Shown here in pieces: positions 56,801-64,000 of a stretch of 64,000 nucleotides of DNA. The translations under genes and the position numbers were made by a program. The stretch spans positions 310,001 to 374,000 of the forward strand of contig CANTFK010000990.1 of assembly GCA_947646735.1 (NCBI GenBank), in the 5' to 3' direction. This DNA is from Peronospora farinosa. Lineage: Eukaryota > Oomycota > Peronosporomycetes > Peronosporales > Peronosporaceae. Positions within the stretch are counted from its first letter, which is position 1; each line of letters starts with the position of its first letter. The notes beneath the pieces were generated by a model. The model did not search any database. It worked only from the letters and a program-made list of their open reading frames with translations, and was not told the origin of the DNA.

Positions 56801-59169
56801 AATGGACGTTAGAAGTGGTTAAGTGCAAGAAGGGCGAAGATGAAATACTGGGAACATTAGCGGCAAGCATTACGCCTCGCGAAAATGTGGACTCTATTCT
56901 ATCTTCAATCGCCCCCAAGAGACATCCGCGCCAAGCTATCACGGTGGTTCCTCCTACAGTCGAACCTGAGGAAGTCTTGTACGTGGTCAGTTTCGATGGG
57001 TCTGCACGAGTTAAGCGTGGGGGAGGAGCCTGCAGTGCTATTGTGTGGCAACTCCCGGAATGGACGGTAGTCGCCGCTGCTTCCCGGTATTTGACTGAAG
57101 CGACAGTAAATGAGGCAGAGTATGAAGGCCTATTGTTGGGCTTCCTTCTACTGGAGAACCTGGAGCGTAGACGTCTAGTAGTGTGTGGAGATTCTAACCT
57201 GGTCGTGCGACAGATGCGAGGAGAAATCGAGTGTAAGGCGCAGGGCCTGACAGTACGACGGGCGAAGGCCCTGGAAAAACTCAGGTCCTGGCCCGTTCAC
57301 GAGTTTCTACACATGAAGCGCGAATGGAACCAAAGTGCAGACCGTCTCGCTAACGCGGCCCTGCAACAGCAACGAGGGGTCGAAATAATACCTGAGGAAG
57401 AGTGGAAAGACCTCGAAGAGATTAATCGTCTGCCTGAACTCTTGGTACCCAAGAATCCCAGCCCAGCAATGCGAATTACGGCTGTCACGAGGTCTCGGGT
57501 CCGGTCCAGGATGCCGACAGAGGTTGTGCAAGAAGAGGTGGTGCAACGGATACGAATTGAGCGAATTTCGGCTGCCCAAGACGAAGAAATGTGGATACGC
57601 GACTTGAAGCTCTATTTACGGGGTGAATGGAGCGGTTTACCCGCAGAAGTGGCGTTGGCATGCGGCAAGATCGAGACGAATTACGCTTTGGATGAGGACG
57701 GACTTCTATTGTATTGCCCGGGTCTGGGGACAGCTGAAGAGGATCGCGATGGGTGGATCCGGCTAGTGATACCCGAAAGCCTACAACAAGATTTTCTGCA
57801 CCATTACCACAAGAGTCTTGAAGGGGGACACCAAGGAATCGGCCGCACATACCAGCGGATACGAAGGCATTTCCATTGGAGAGGGTTGTTTCGAAGTGTA
57901 CAGCGCTTCGTTGGTACTTGTGTCGACTGTGAGACCGGAAAAGGTGGACCCACCTTACGAGGGAAGACCCCAGGAAATGTTCGGGCAACCTACCCATTTC
58001 AGGTCATCGCGATGGATCATATTCCATCGTTGCCCAAGTCGTTTAAGGGAAACACGGAGCTGTTGATATGGGTGGACCTGTTTACTGGTTATGTAATTGC
58101 TAAGGCCAGCTCGTCGAGGTCGGCACAAACCGTGGCAGAAGGGTACGAAGAATGTGTATTTCGAAGGTTTGGGGCCAGTGAGGCGATCCGACACGACAGG
58201 GAACCAAGTTTCATGTCGGATTTCTTTCGCGCTTTCAACCGCATGATTGGGCAAAAGCAGCGGGCCACAATGGCCTACCGGCCGCAGGCCAATGGAACTG
58301 CGGAAAGGATGGTACAGACGATCACCCGAGCTATCAAGATGTATGTGTCGGAGGTGGACCAAAGAGATTGGGATGCATATGCGGAACGGCTCACATTTGC
58401 GCTGAACACGGCGCAGGACCGGGTCCGAAAGGAGACTCCATTCTACCTGGTGCATGGTTGGGACGCACGAAGCACGTTGGAGGCCACAATACCGCTGGGT
58501 AGTACCAGGCGGCGTGACGGTGACCCCCGCCGGTGGCGATATGGCGTACAGCGGCAGTATCGCCGGGCAAGGGAACAAGTCAACGAGTTATTGCGATCGG
58601 CAATGGAAAGTCGAGCCGAGATCCACAATGAAGATGTGGCGGATAGCATGATTGAGGCAGAATCTCAGGTGTGGTTGTATTTAGACCGGGTCAAGGAAGG
58701 CTATGCCCGAAAATTGGCCCACCTATGGCATGGTCCATTCCGAGTACGAGAGATGGTGGGGGACCATGCAGCTCGCCTGGATATCAGTGGGACCGATTAC
58801 CGCATTTACCCGTTGGTGCACCTTTCGAAGTTGAAGCTAGTTCGGCAATATCCCGACAGACCGAATACGGTGTTGGTGGTGGACGAAACAGATCGAGTGG
58901 ATTTTGACGAAGCCCTGCTACCAGAGGATAGCTGGGATGCGGAGTTGGAAGACAATGAGTATGAAGTGGAGATGATTCTTGACAAGCGCATGGGAAGAAA
59001 AACTCGGTATGGTCGTATTCAATGTGAATACCTGGTGCAGTGGAAAGGATACTCCGATCCGTCGTGGGTAGACGAGGTGGACCTCAATTGCGGTGGACTA
59101 CTTGAGGACTACGAACGCAGGCAAGTCACTCGGAATCGTTTTGAGGTGATGCAGAGCCATGAGGAGTAG
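53752..59169 (+). CDS. pol: GX Pol polyprotein with two RNase H domains and chromodomain
   Basis: Uninterrupted for more than 1800 codons; residue numbers count from 53656. Aspartic protease with FDSGAEIS (141-145) matures the polyprotein. A linker with tandem HPEEGPPA repeats (about 446-512) follows. RT spans about 575-930, with RLCIDYRMVND, SLDMASGFW, FGLKNAPQIYQRL and YIDD at 790-793. The first RNase H (about 950-1075) is of Gypsy type but has Tyr957 and Arg1023 where catalytic Asp is expected and no Asp in its last motif. The second (about 1108-1240) resembles archaeal-type RNase H and keeps Asp1114, Glu1155, Asp1179 and Asp1229. Integrase has a zinc finger (HQGIGRTYQRI, CVDC) and a D1454-D1514-E1550 triad with 35 residues between the last two. 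A chromodomain ends the protein (about 1762-1825, CEYLVQWKGYSDPSW). Translation probably begins by frameshifting from Gag near 53752. Confidence 0.93.
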   Translation, partial: LERSPGLNLVRAERSNCCIYAFVEKHPVEKVNKLDELIGNTSGFCINSVAAVANACIPHVYSRGETMMTLDLLPGESRGYWKHHAPGKWFKQAKASGKVNNIRANLLFDSGAEISILDIAFARKAGCQINTSEKQECVGIGEAVYTTEGRTKIKITLNGVLVYFFNVWVGSMAGQDVLLGMDFMVPAGIRLDMADGTICLPDEVRIQLTGRKTLYSGHISEVKLGQYVNLPATKYVEVPLKKVTSDQWKLWMTRGDRWVTTMIQGHGHRQFLRVTNVSDKDLILHEDTKLGIWLAKDRVPRAQGFVSVGSRRYAEWKNLAYQATTDEEDAETTQEEVYQGPMVEKPQYVTPHKMLLRTGTQVPVVNAVHESVMRDPESLPLDQESGGEALDRGQPSRASVGNEVSSKDRTDMERVHPEEGPQVHPEEGPPVHPEEGPPAHPEEGPPAHPAGGPPAHPEEGPPAHPAGGPPAHPEEGPPAHKAEVNTPDDQVCVHESGDLCAEDIDKNWSVIPEVIPSTNEVMLEDIQIPDPGDTPKEEVDRLRQIIWRKRHLLMGKGNALPPAARGAVCDIDVGNARPIAQRVRKVAPQFREKLADLIKGLLSSKIIQHSTSPWASPIVIIVKKNGVDIRLCIDYRMVNDLTRLMVYPMPLVNELLEDLDKALWYCSLDMASGFWVVSMTERARLISAFVTPLGLFEWRRMPFGLKNAPQIYQRLLDNALYGFLTISSEPGSDKPEDLFEVGHPEGDLKKSILGRRSYIDDILVTSESWDDLCVKVERLLEVCDKWNLSISAVKSSWGCQKVDYLGHQVSAEGLEAHPKDLQSLVDLPLPTTLKAMQSFLGSLNYYSRFLEDYAIYASILYELREVDYHVLRNRISRTGDIQGDDQEEDRWARVQVAFAMLKNKIATAPILRHFDPDREPVIIVYASEWAISASLVQEYEGVYMPVTFTSRTLKPNEINYGLVDKEVLALLRILDLCYTSLVTRPIKVLTRHSTLAWIVRSPGLQGRLGNWAALLSQWTLEVVKCKKGEDEILGTLAASITPRENVDSILSSIAPKRHPRQAITVVPPTVEPEEVLYVVSFDGSARVKRGGGACSAIVWQLPEWTVVAAASRYLTEATVNEAEYEGLLLGFLLLENLERRRLVVCGDSNLVVRQMRGEIECKAQGLTVRRAKALEKLRSWPVHEFLHMKREWNQSADRLANAALQQQRGVEIIPEEEWKDLEEINRLPELLVPKNPSPAMRITAVTRSRVRSRMPTEVVQEEVVQRIRIERISAAQDEEMWIRDLKLYLRGEWSGLPAEVALACGKIETNYALDEDGLLLYCPGLGTAEEDRDGWIRLVIPESLQQDFLHHYHKSLEGGHQGIGRTYQRIRRHFHWRGLFRSVQRFVGTCVDCETGKGGPTLRGKTPGNVRATYPFQVIAMDHIPSLPKSFKGNTELLIWVDLFTGYVIAKASSSRSAQTVAEGYEECVFRRFGASEAIRHDREPSFMSDFFRAFNRMIGQKQRATMAYRPQANGTAERMVQTITRAIKMYVSEVDQRDWDAYAERLTFALNTAQDRVRKETPFYLVHGWDARSTLEATIPLGSTRRRDGDPRRWRYGVQRQYRRAREQVNELLRSAMESRAEIHNEDVADSMIEAESQVWLYLDRVKEGYARKLAHLWHGPFRVREMVGDHAARLDISGTDYRIYPLVHLSKLKLVRQYPDRPNTVLVVDETDRVDFDEALLPEDSWDAELEDNEYEVEMILDKRMGRKTRYGRIQCEYLVQWKGYSDPSWVDEVDLNCGGLLEDYERRQVTRNRFEVMQSHEE
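54991..55193 (+). repeat. 24-bp tandem repeats in GX pol (HPEEGPPA)
   Basis: Eight units of about 24 bp (CACCCAGAGGAGGGTCCACC and variants) code for HPEEGPP(A/V/Q) or HPAGGPPA in frame. The segment lies between protease and RT. Its opposite strand is also open, which is a consequence of the repeat and not evidence of a gene. Confidence 0.9.
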
Positions 59170-59432
59170 AGGGGAGAGTTTGTCTTGGGAAGGCCAAGAT
59201 GATGCAAGAAGGAGGTGGTATGTGTTGCATGCACAGAGATTGGTCAAGTCATGTATTCGAGAAGTGCAGCAGAACAAGAAGAGTGAAGTATTGCTAACCT
59301 GTAGAGGACACCGAGGGACTACCTACCTAAGATATGGCACCAAAGAGGAAAATTGAGAATGTGCTAGGGATTTCGAGGTGAAATGGCATTATCTCGGCTT
59401 ATTAAGGATGCACTTAAAGCTAGTGATAACCC

Positions 59433-61787
59433 TCAGGCGGTGTCGGGTGGAGAAAACTTGCCATGGAGACGGGGAACCCCGAAAGCGGGATGCTCGTGGA
59501 TGTTCTTGTGGTAAAAGATGCGCCACGGTTCGACATCATCCACCACCTGCAACGCCGCCATAAGCCCCGGTTGAGAGCTCTCCTGGTTGACCCTTGGGGT
59601 CCAGTAAGACAGCTGACGCGTGGGGGTAACGGGCTGGAAGAAGGGGTCCAGCAGGATGTCCAAGTCACAGTGACCTGCTACCATCCCCTGCAGGACCTTC
59701 TTCAGCACTCCCATCCAAGCCTGTGTCGCCTTGGCCCGTCGTTTTTTCCGGGCGTTGTAAATGCGGGAGATGTACGCACTGCCGGAACGAAGAGCTATGG
59801 AGAAATGAAGACGGTGCCGGTCCTCCCACAAACTCTGGCGCGATGCGTCTACGTAGGCATCGTGGAGCTCCACCAGTCCAACAAACCAGCCGTTTACGGG
59901 GAACGAGAGAGGATACTCGGACTTCGTCTGCTGCTCCCATGGGCGCGAGTTCATCAACAGCCGGAGCTGAGACTCCGTTACGAGACTATTAGTCTCGCCC
60001 AGGCGGTCCTTGGATCTCTTGTCTAAAGGGGGGCCCGGACCCATCCACGAAGCTGGAAGGGTTATGCGGGACCACAGGTCTTTCACGCTCAATTGCGAGA
60101 TCGCAAGGGGGCCTACCATAGAGACGGGCCATGGGGCAACGTCTTCGGTCTTGAACAAACTTGGCTGGGCATATCCCGGAATGGATGGGCCCCAGGCGTT
60201 GGAACCAGCGGGACCTTTGGATGCTGGCACCCCTTGATCATCAGAGTCGAGACTCTCAGTATCGGACTCAGAAGGACCGAAAAGCTGGATGAACAGGTCG
60301 GAAGGAGGCGTGGGCGTCTTTTCCGAGCTGGAAGAAGCAGCAGGTGACGTCTGTACTTCGGGAGGAGGCTTGGCCATTGGTTTCCCAGTGGACCCCGCCG
60401 GTTTAGGAAGAGGCTTGGACGTTGGTTTCCTAGTGGACCCCGCTGGTTTCGTTGGTTTCCCAGCAGACCCCGCCGGTTTTGGAAAAGACTTGGACGTTGG
60501 TTTCCCAGTGGACCCCGCCGGTTTCGTTGGTTTCCCAGTGGACCCCGCCGGTTTTGGAAGAGGCTTGGACGTTGGTTTCCCGGTGGACCCTGCCGGTTTC
60601 GTTGGTTTCCCAGTGGACCCCGCCGGTTTCGTTGGTTTCCCAGTGGACCCCGCCGGTTTCGTTGGTTTCCCAGTGGACCCCGCCGGTTTAGGAAGAGACT
60701 TGGACGTTGGTTTCCCAGTGGACCCCGCCGGTTTGGGAAGAGGCTTGACTTTTGGTCTCCCAGTGGATCCCACCGGTTTGGACTCCGTTGATGTTGGGAG
60801 AGGACCGGACTTGGATGTCCCAGTAGATCCCACGGACGTCGAAGAAGGGCCGGATGTCGTTTTACGAGATAAGTCCACCACCTCTGGAGCGGGTTTCCCC
60901 ACGGAAGTCACCGGGCTACCACGACGACGAGAGGCACGTGACCGAGCCATCGCCGCTAGCAGAGACTCATCGCTGCTACTGGACTCGTCTTCAGGGGAAC
61001 TTGGGGCACGGGTGGTCCGACGCTTCTTCGATGAGGAAGGGGCTGGAACTTCGGCAGCAGGAGACCGAGATCTTTTAGCCCTGGAAGGTCCTGGGACCTT
61101 AGTCTTAGGCGAGGCAGATCTATCCGCGGCGCTCCGAGCTACGGCCAGCTGTTTCTGGAGTTGGTCCCGTTGGCAGGCGACTTGCTTCACGAGAGATTTA
61201 GAGCGGGCCAGCTCATCTCGAAGTAGTGACACTTGAGATACAGTGGACCGAAGATCGGCCGTGGTGGTATCCAACTTGGCCTCCAGCTCTTCTATCTGGA
61301 GTGTGAAGCTCGTCACCGTGGCCTCATACTGGCCCCTCCAGTACCGAATCTTGGACCGAGACGCTTCAACTTCAAGCCGATAATCCTTCCGGGTGGCGAG
61401 CGCATCTCGGTATTCCGCAATGGTTAGCTGGTCGGTTTCATGATCGCGGACGAGCTTCCGAATTCGAGCCTCGATCCGGGGAAGATCAACTTTTCCAAGT
61501 CGAACGACCTCGTCCACGCGACTCTGCAAGTCTTGGGCCCGGCGATGCTCAGCCTGATAGGCCTGCTGGAGGGCCCTATGATTGTCAGCAAGGGTCTCCA
61601 TAACTTGGGCTCGTTCCATCGCCAGCTGGATCGCTTCCCACGCCCGGGTAACACTCGCATAATCGGGGGGCTCTCCGACAAGGTCTACAGTCGGAATGAC
61701 CAAGGCAGGGTCAGGTCCAGGCAGTGGAGGGGTAGACAAACGGCCAGGTGCTGGGGGTTCGTCGGAGAAAGAACTGGAAGAGGCCAC
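59433..61787 (-). CDS. GX antisense ORF: coiled-coil, basic, repeat-rich protein
   Basis: 784 codons open on the strand opposite to Gag-Pol, ending 263 bp from the end of Pol. Residues about 45-215 are strongly coiled coil (RAQDLQSRVDEVVRLGKV, LQIEELEAKLDTTTADLR). Residues 225-295 are Ser/Pro/Arg-rich with basic clusters like a nuclear localisation signal (SSKKRRTTR, SRASRRRGSP). Residues about 335-475 are tandem KPAGSTGKPT repeats. Residues 540-784 form a compact, Trp-rich domain (PVNGWFVGLVELHDAYVD, WEDRHRLHFSIAL, AWMGVLKKVLQGMVAGHCD), which I do not recognise. The open frame has no ATG upstream of residue 57. It could start there, at the GTG 61787, or after splicing at the TTTATTTACCAG just before it. 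A TATA-like box (minus strand ACATATAAG) lies at about 61850-61858. Function unknown; plant Tat-lineage Gypsy elements also carry antisense frames in this place. Confidence 0.65.
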   Translation of the reverse strand: MASSSSFSDEPPAPGRLSTPPLPGPDPALVIPTVDLVGEPPDYASVTRAWEAIQLAMERAQVMETLADNHRALQQAYQAEHRRAQDLQSRVDEVVRLGKVDLPRIEARIRKLVRDHETDQLTIAEYRDALATRKDYRLEVEASRSKIRYWRGQYEATVTSFTLQIEELEAKLDTTTADLRSTVSQVSLLRDELARSKSLVKQVACQRDQLQKQLAVARSAADRSASPKTKVPGPSRAKRSRSPAAEVPAPSSSKKRRTTRAPSSPEDESSSSDESLLAAMARSRASRRRGSPVTSVGKPAPEVVDLSRKTTSGPSSTSVGSTGTSKSGPLPTSTESKPVGSTGRPKVKPLPKPAGSTGKPTSKSLPKPAGSTGKPTKPAGSTGKPTKPAGSTGKPTKPAGSTGKPTSKPLPKPAGSTGKPTKPAGSTGKPTSKSFPKPAGSAGKPTKPAGSTRKPTSKPLPKPAGSTGKPMAKPPPEVQTSPAASSSSEKTPTPPSDLFIQLFGPSESDTESLDSDDQGVPASKGPAGSNAWGPSIPGYAQPSLFKTEDVAPWPVSMVGPLAISQLSVKDLWSRITLPASWMGPGPPLDKRSKDRLGETNSLVTESQLRLLMNSRPWEQQTKSEYPLSFPVNGWFVGLVELHDAYVDASRQSLWEDRHRLHFSIALRSGSAYISRIYNARKKRRAKATQAWMGVLKKVLQGMVAGHCDLDILLDPFFQPVTPTRQLSYWTPRVNQESSQPGLMAALQVVDDVEPWRIFYHKNIHEHPAFGVPRLHGKFSPPDTA
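60370..60790 (-). repeat. Tandem repeats in the GX antisense ORF (KPAGSTGKPT)
   Basis: About a dozen imperfect units of 30 or 48 bp, built on GGTTTCCCAGTGGACCCCGC on the plus strand. All keep the antisense reading frame and encode KPAGSTGKPT with or without SKPLP. The plus strand is open too, from 60289 to 61236, but without coherent domain structure. Confidence 0.9.
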
Positions 61788-61924
61788 TGGTAAATAAAGG
61801 GTGGGTGAGTTGGTGAATACGAAAGATCGTCAAGCACATGGACACCTACTTATATGTTAAGGAGACGGGACAAGGATGCACGGGGTCTTGCCGCAGTTCG
61901 GAAGACCAGCGCGCAGGGGACAGC

Positions 61925-63248
61925 TGTGGAGAAGTGCCAGAGAAATGGGGGGCCCTTCGTAGTTATTATAATAACTGGCGGGAAAGATCTCGGTCACTCT
62001 CTTGAATGAGTGACAGGGAGTGACCAGGGTCCCGAACTGGTCCAAGGTCCCGAGTTCGGAGAAGATACTAGGATGCCCTACACTACAGACCAAAGGACCA
62101 GTGCTGCTAGGACAGCTTAAGTTGACCCCAGGTAACAGGTGGGTCCCAGACAACAGGTGGACCCAGGTGACCGGTGGACCCCAGGCAACAGGTTGACCCA
62201 GACAACAGGTGGACCCAGGTGACAGGTGGACCCCAGGTAGCATGTGGACTCCAGGCAACATGCGGACCCCAGGTAACAGGGGCCCAGGGGTACCAGGATA
62301 CTAGGGCCCAGGGGCCTAGGGGTGCCAGGGTACGGGGCCTAGGGGTACCAGGGTGCCGGGGCCCAGGGGCCTAAGGGTACCAGGGTACTGGGGCCCAGGG
62401 GCCTAAGGGTACCAGGGTACCGGGGCCTAGGGGTACCAGGGTGCCGGGGCCCAGGGGTACCAGGGTACCGGGGCCTAGGGGTACCAGGGTGCCGGGGCCC
62501 AGGGTACCGAGGCCCAGGGGTACCAGGGCCCAATGTCCGAGGGTGCAGAACCGGTACACAGAATATCGAAGATTACAGAAAGTACAGGGTACCAAGGAGC
62601 CAGTCCTTCCTCCAAGAGTCGGCACGTGGCACTTTCCAGATCAAAGGGTTAGGGTTAGGCAAGAAAAGCATACAGAGAATAAGATAAATAAACACACTCG
62701 AATTTGCATTACACGTGGCAGCTTTAAGCGCCCCTCCTAAGCTTCTCCGTCGCTACACCTCTTCCGGGCGGGATACCCTTTGGCCCCCCGACGTCCAGCA
62801 GGTGTTAGACGGCTCAAGCAACGCAAGTTGAACCTCAGGATAGTTGGCCTGAGGTGTCAAGTAAGTGTCAACACTCTACGACCCGCTACAGGAAGCGGTT
62901 TCCCTACGGGGAAGAACACAAAGGGGTCCAAGGACCAAGAACAGTCAGCCACCAAAGGGGTACATAGTACCAGGTGCATCGCTCTCGACTAAGTCGATTG
63001 AGCCCAAGAAACCCGGTCCCAAGTGAAGTATATCCACTCGGGGACCACCAAGTCCAAGTCTTATACAAAGACCAAGTTTAAGTCTTCTACGTCAACCGAG
63101 GAGCAAGACCAGCCAAGCCGACGGGTACACAAGGTGAGACCCAAGGCCAATACGACACGGTATCGGGGTACCCCCTCCGTAAGTCGGCAGTCCGGCGCTG
63201 TGTGTGTTTGTGGATCTCCTACGTTGTTTGAGAATCCACTCCACCACA
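61925..63248 (+). repeat. 3' LTR of GX
   Basis: 1324 bp. By eye it equals 49953-51268 apart from an extra 8-bp AGGGTACC unit in the tandem array near 62460. The right end CCACCACA is followed by the CATA duplication. Confidence 0.92.
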
Positions 63249-63252
63249 CATA
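63249..63252 (+). other. Target-site duplication of GX, right copy
   Basis: CATA immediately after the LTR end CCACCACA. Confidence 0.85.
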
Positions 63253-63797
63253 ACGGACACGTGTCTGTATATCAAGTCGGACAAGGATGAAATTACTCTT
63301 GTTGGAACCTATGTGGATGATCTCTTAGTGACTGGAACCAGTAATTAGCGTGTGGACACTTTATTTCGCAGATGGCGTGCCTTGAGCTGAAAAATCTTGT
63401 ACTTGCCGAGAAATTTCTTGGAATGCGTGTACATCATGATTCCGAGTCAGGATACAAGATTGATCAAGAACCGACTATCTTTAAATTGCTGTCCAAGGAC
63501 GGACTCAGAAAAGCAAACCTAGTGCGAGCTCCGATGGGAGGAGACCTTTTGGATGATGATAAATATGGAGGAGAGGCGCTACTGCCAGCAGATGGTTCTG
63601 GTTCACCTGAGCTCCCGACTATCAAGACATTTCAGTCGCTGCTCGGAAGTTTGCTTTGGATTGCTCGCTGTACGAGACCGGACATATCGTTTGCTGTAAA
63701 GCATGCTTCTCGACGTGCACACGCACCAACCATCGGAGATTTAAAGCTTGTGGAAAATGCGGCATTTACAGAGACATCATCGTTAAAGCTCACTCTA
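63253..63797 (+). pseudogene. Copia element, second half of RT and connection
   Basis: Continues the RT cut at 49952: the active-site region LVGTYVDDLLVTGT at about 63300 (YVDD box), then frame 63372-63800 with EKFLGMRVHHDSESGYKIDQ, SLLGSLLWIARCTRPDISFAVKHASR and the start of the RNase H connection. A stop at about 63345 and a frame change separate the two pieces. Similarity ends at about 63795, where a Gypsy gag fragment on the other strand begins. Confidence 0.8.
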
Positions 63798-64000
63798 TAG
63801 CTCTTCCAACACGCTTAGAAATGGTCAGACCAACTCGTTGCTTTTCTGACACGAGCATGGCGATATCCATTGCCATTTCAATCTCTTGGATCCAGAGGAG
63901 AAGATTTTCTTCCTCCTTCTCCTCAAAATTTTTCACGTTTAAAACGAGTGGGCGAGCCTTTGGCTCTGACTCGGGCACAGGCACCGGGATGTATTGAGTA
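63790..64000 (-). pseudogene. Gypsy gag fragment at the right edge
   Basis: The minus strand (63790-63984) starts [42 protein letters not shown] sequence, the usual beginning of a Gypsy Gag core (F.GKE.ENLL.W..E.E.A), followed by [11 protein letters not shown]. It breaks off at 63790 beside Copia sequence. The upstream part of this Gag continues beyond the window. Confidence 0.6.

Larger units (their letters stand above)
49953..63248 (+). mobile_element. Gypsy LTR retrotransposon GX, apparently intact, 13.3 kb
   Basis: LTRs of 1316 and 1324 bp with TGTGG...CACA ends enclose Gag (51269-53755), Pol (to 59169) and an antisense frame (61787-59433). The LTRs appear the same except for one 8-bp unit in a tandem array, a 4-bp target duplication is present, and neither Gag nor Pol has a stop. 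All this points to a very recent insertion. Domain order protease-RT-RNase H-second RNase H-integrase-chromodomain places it in Ty3/Gypsy chromodomain-bearing elements with an extra RNase H. A purine-rich tract at 61859-61876 is the best polypurine candidate, though it is not directly next to the LTR. Confidence 0.95.

Noticed and set aside
60289..61236. Plus-strand frame of 315 codons within the GX 3' region
   Set aside because: It is made of the same tandem repeat read on the opposite strand and lacks domain structure; the antisense frame is longer and coherent.
1..64000. Secreted RxLR or Crinkler effector genes, which are common in repeat-rich oomycete regions
   Set aside because: I saw no frame with a signal peptide followed by RxLR-dEER or LFLAK motifs.

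Overview
The window looks like a repeat-dense piece of a nuclear genome from an oomycete (a Phytophthora or downy-mildew type of stramenopile). This rests on the Ty3/Gypsy chromodomain elements with a YFDD reverse-transcriptase box, host genes with very short GT-AG introns (69-99 nt), and an initiator-like motif of the oomycete type upstream of the sirtuin gene. There is no bacterial or plasmid organisation, no operon and no CRISPR array. About four fifths of the window is LTR retrotransposon or its debris.

Layout. 1-696: relic of a Gypsy element carrying a 29-residue peptide repeat. 697-7706: decayed full-length Gypsy element on the minus strand (here G1). 7707-9014: second relic of G1 type. 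9015-9985: diverged solo LTR of the large GX family. 9986-13841: Gypsy gag relic, Copia RNase H relic and an AT-rich fragment of mitochondrial origin (LSU rRNA and tRNA remnants). 13842-21543 (minus, GA) and 22136-29826 (plus, GB): two copies of one Gypsy family facing each other around a 592-bp spacer, making a very large imperfect palindrome. 31522-33346: host sirtuin gene with PHD and ZZ fingers. 33830-37860: LINE and Gypsy relics. 38000-41683: solo or interrupted LTRs. 42576-43667: host C2-domain gene. 45797-46627: host leucine-rich-repeat gene on the minus strand. 47483-48525: truncated G1-type element, sitting in a Copia element whose body runs 48526-49952 and resumes at 63249.

The Copia body is split by GX (49953-63248), a 13.3-kb Gypsy element with 1.3-kb LTRs that differ visibly only by 8 bp and a 4-bp target duplication. 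GX is the most informative object. It has a separate Gag and an uninterrupted 1.8-k residue Pol joined by an apparent -1 frameshift site with a 14-bp stem. Pol has two RNase H domains, the ancestral one having lost its catalytic aspartates and the second, archaeal-like one keeping all four catalytic residues, as in the retroviral arrangement. Between pol and the 3' LTR an antisense open frame of 784 codons encodes a coiled-coil, basic, repeat-rich protein. GA and GB, an unrelated Gypsy family, also carry an antisense coiled-coil frame at the same place, there overlapping the pol linker on the opposite strand. The antisense frames, the dual RNase H and covarying hairpins in the GA/GB LTRs are the leads I would follow first.

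The host genes (PHD-Sir2-ZZ deacetylase, C2 protein, LRR protein) show no sign of working together; they are islands between transposons.
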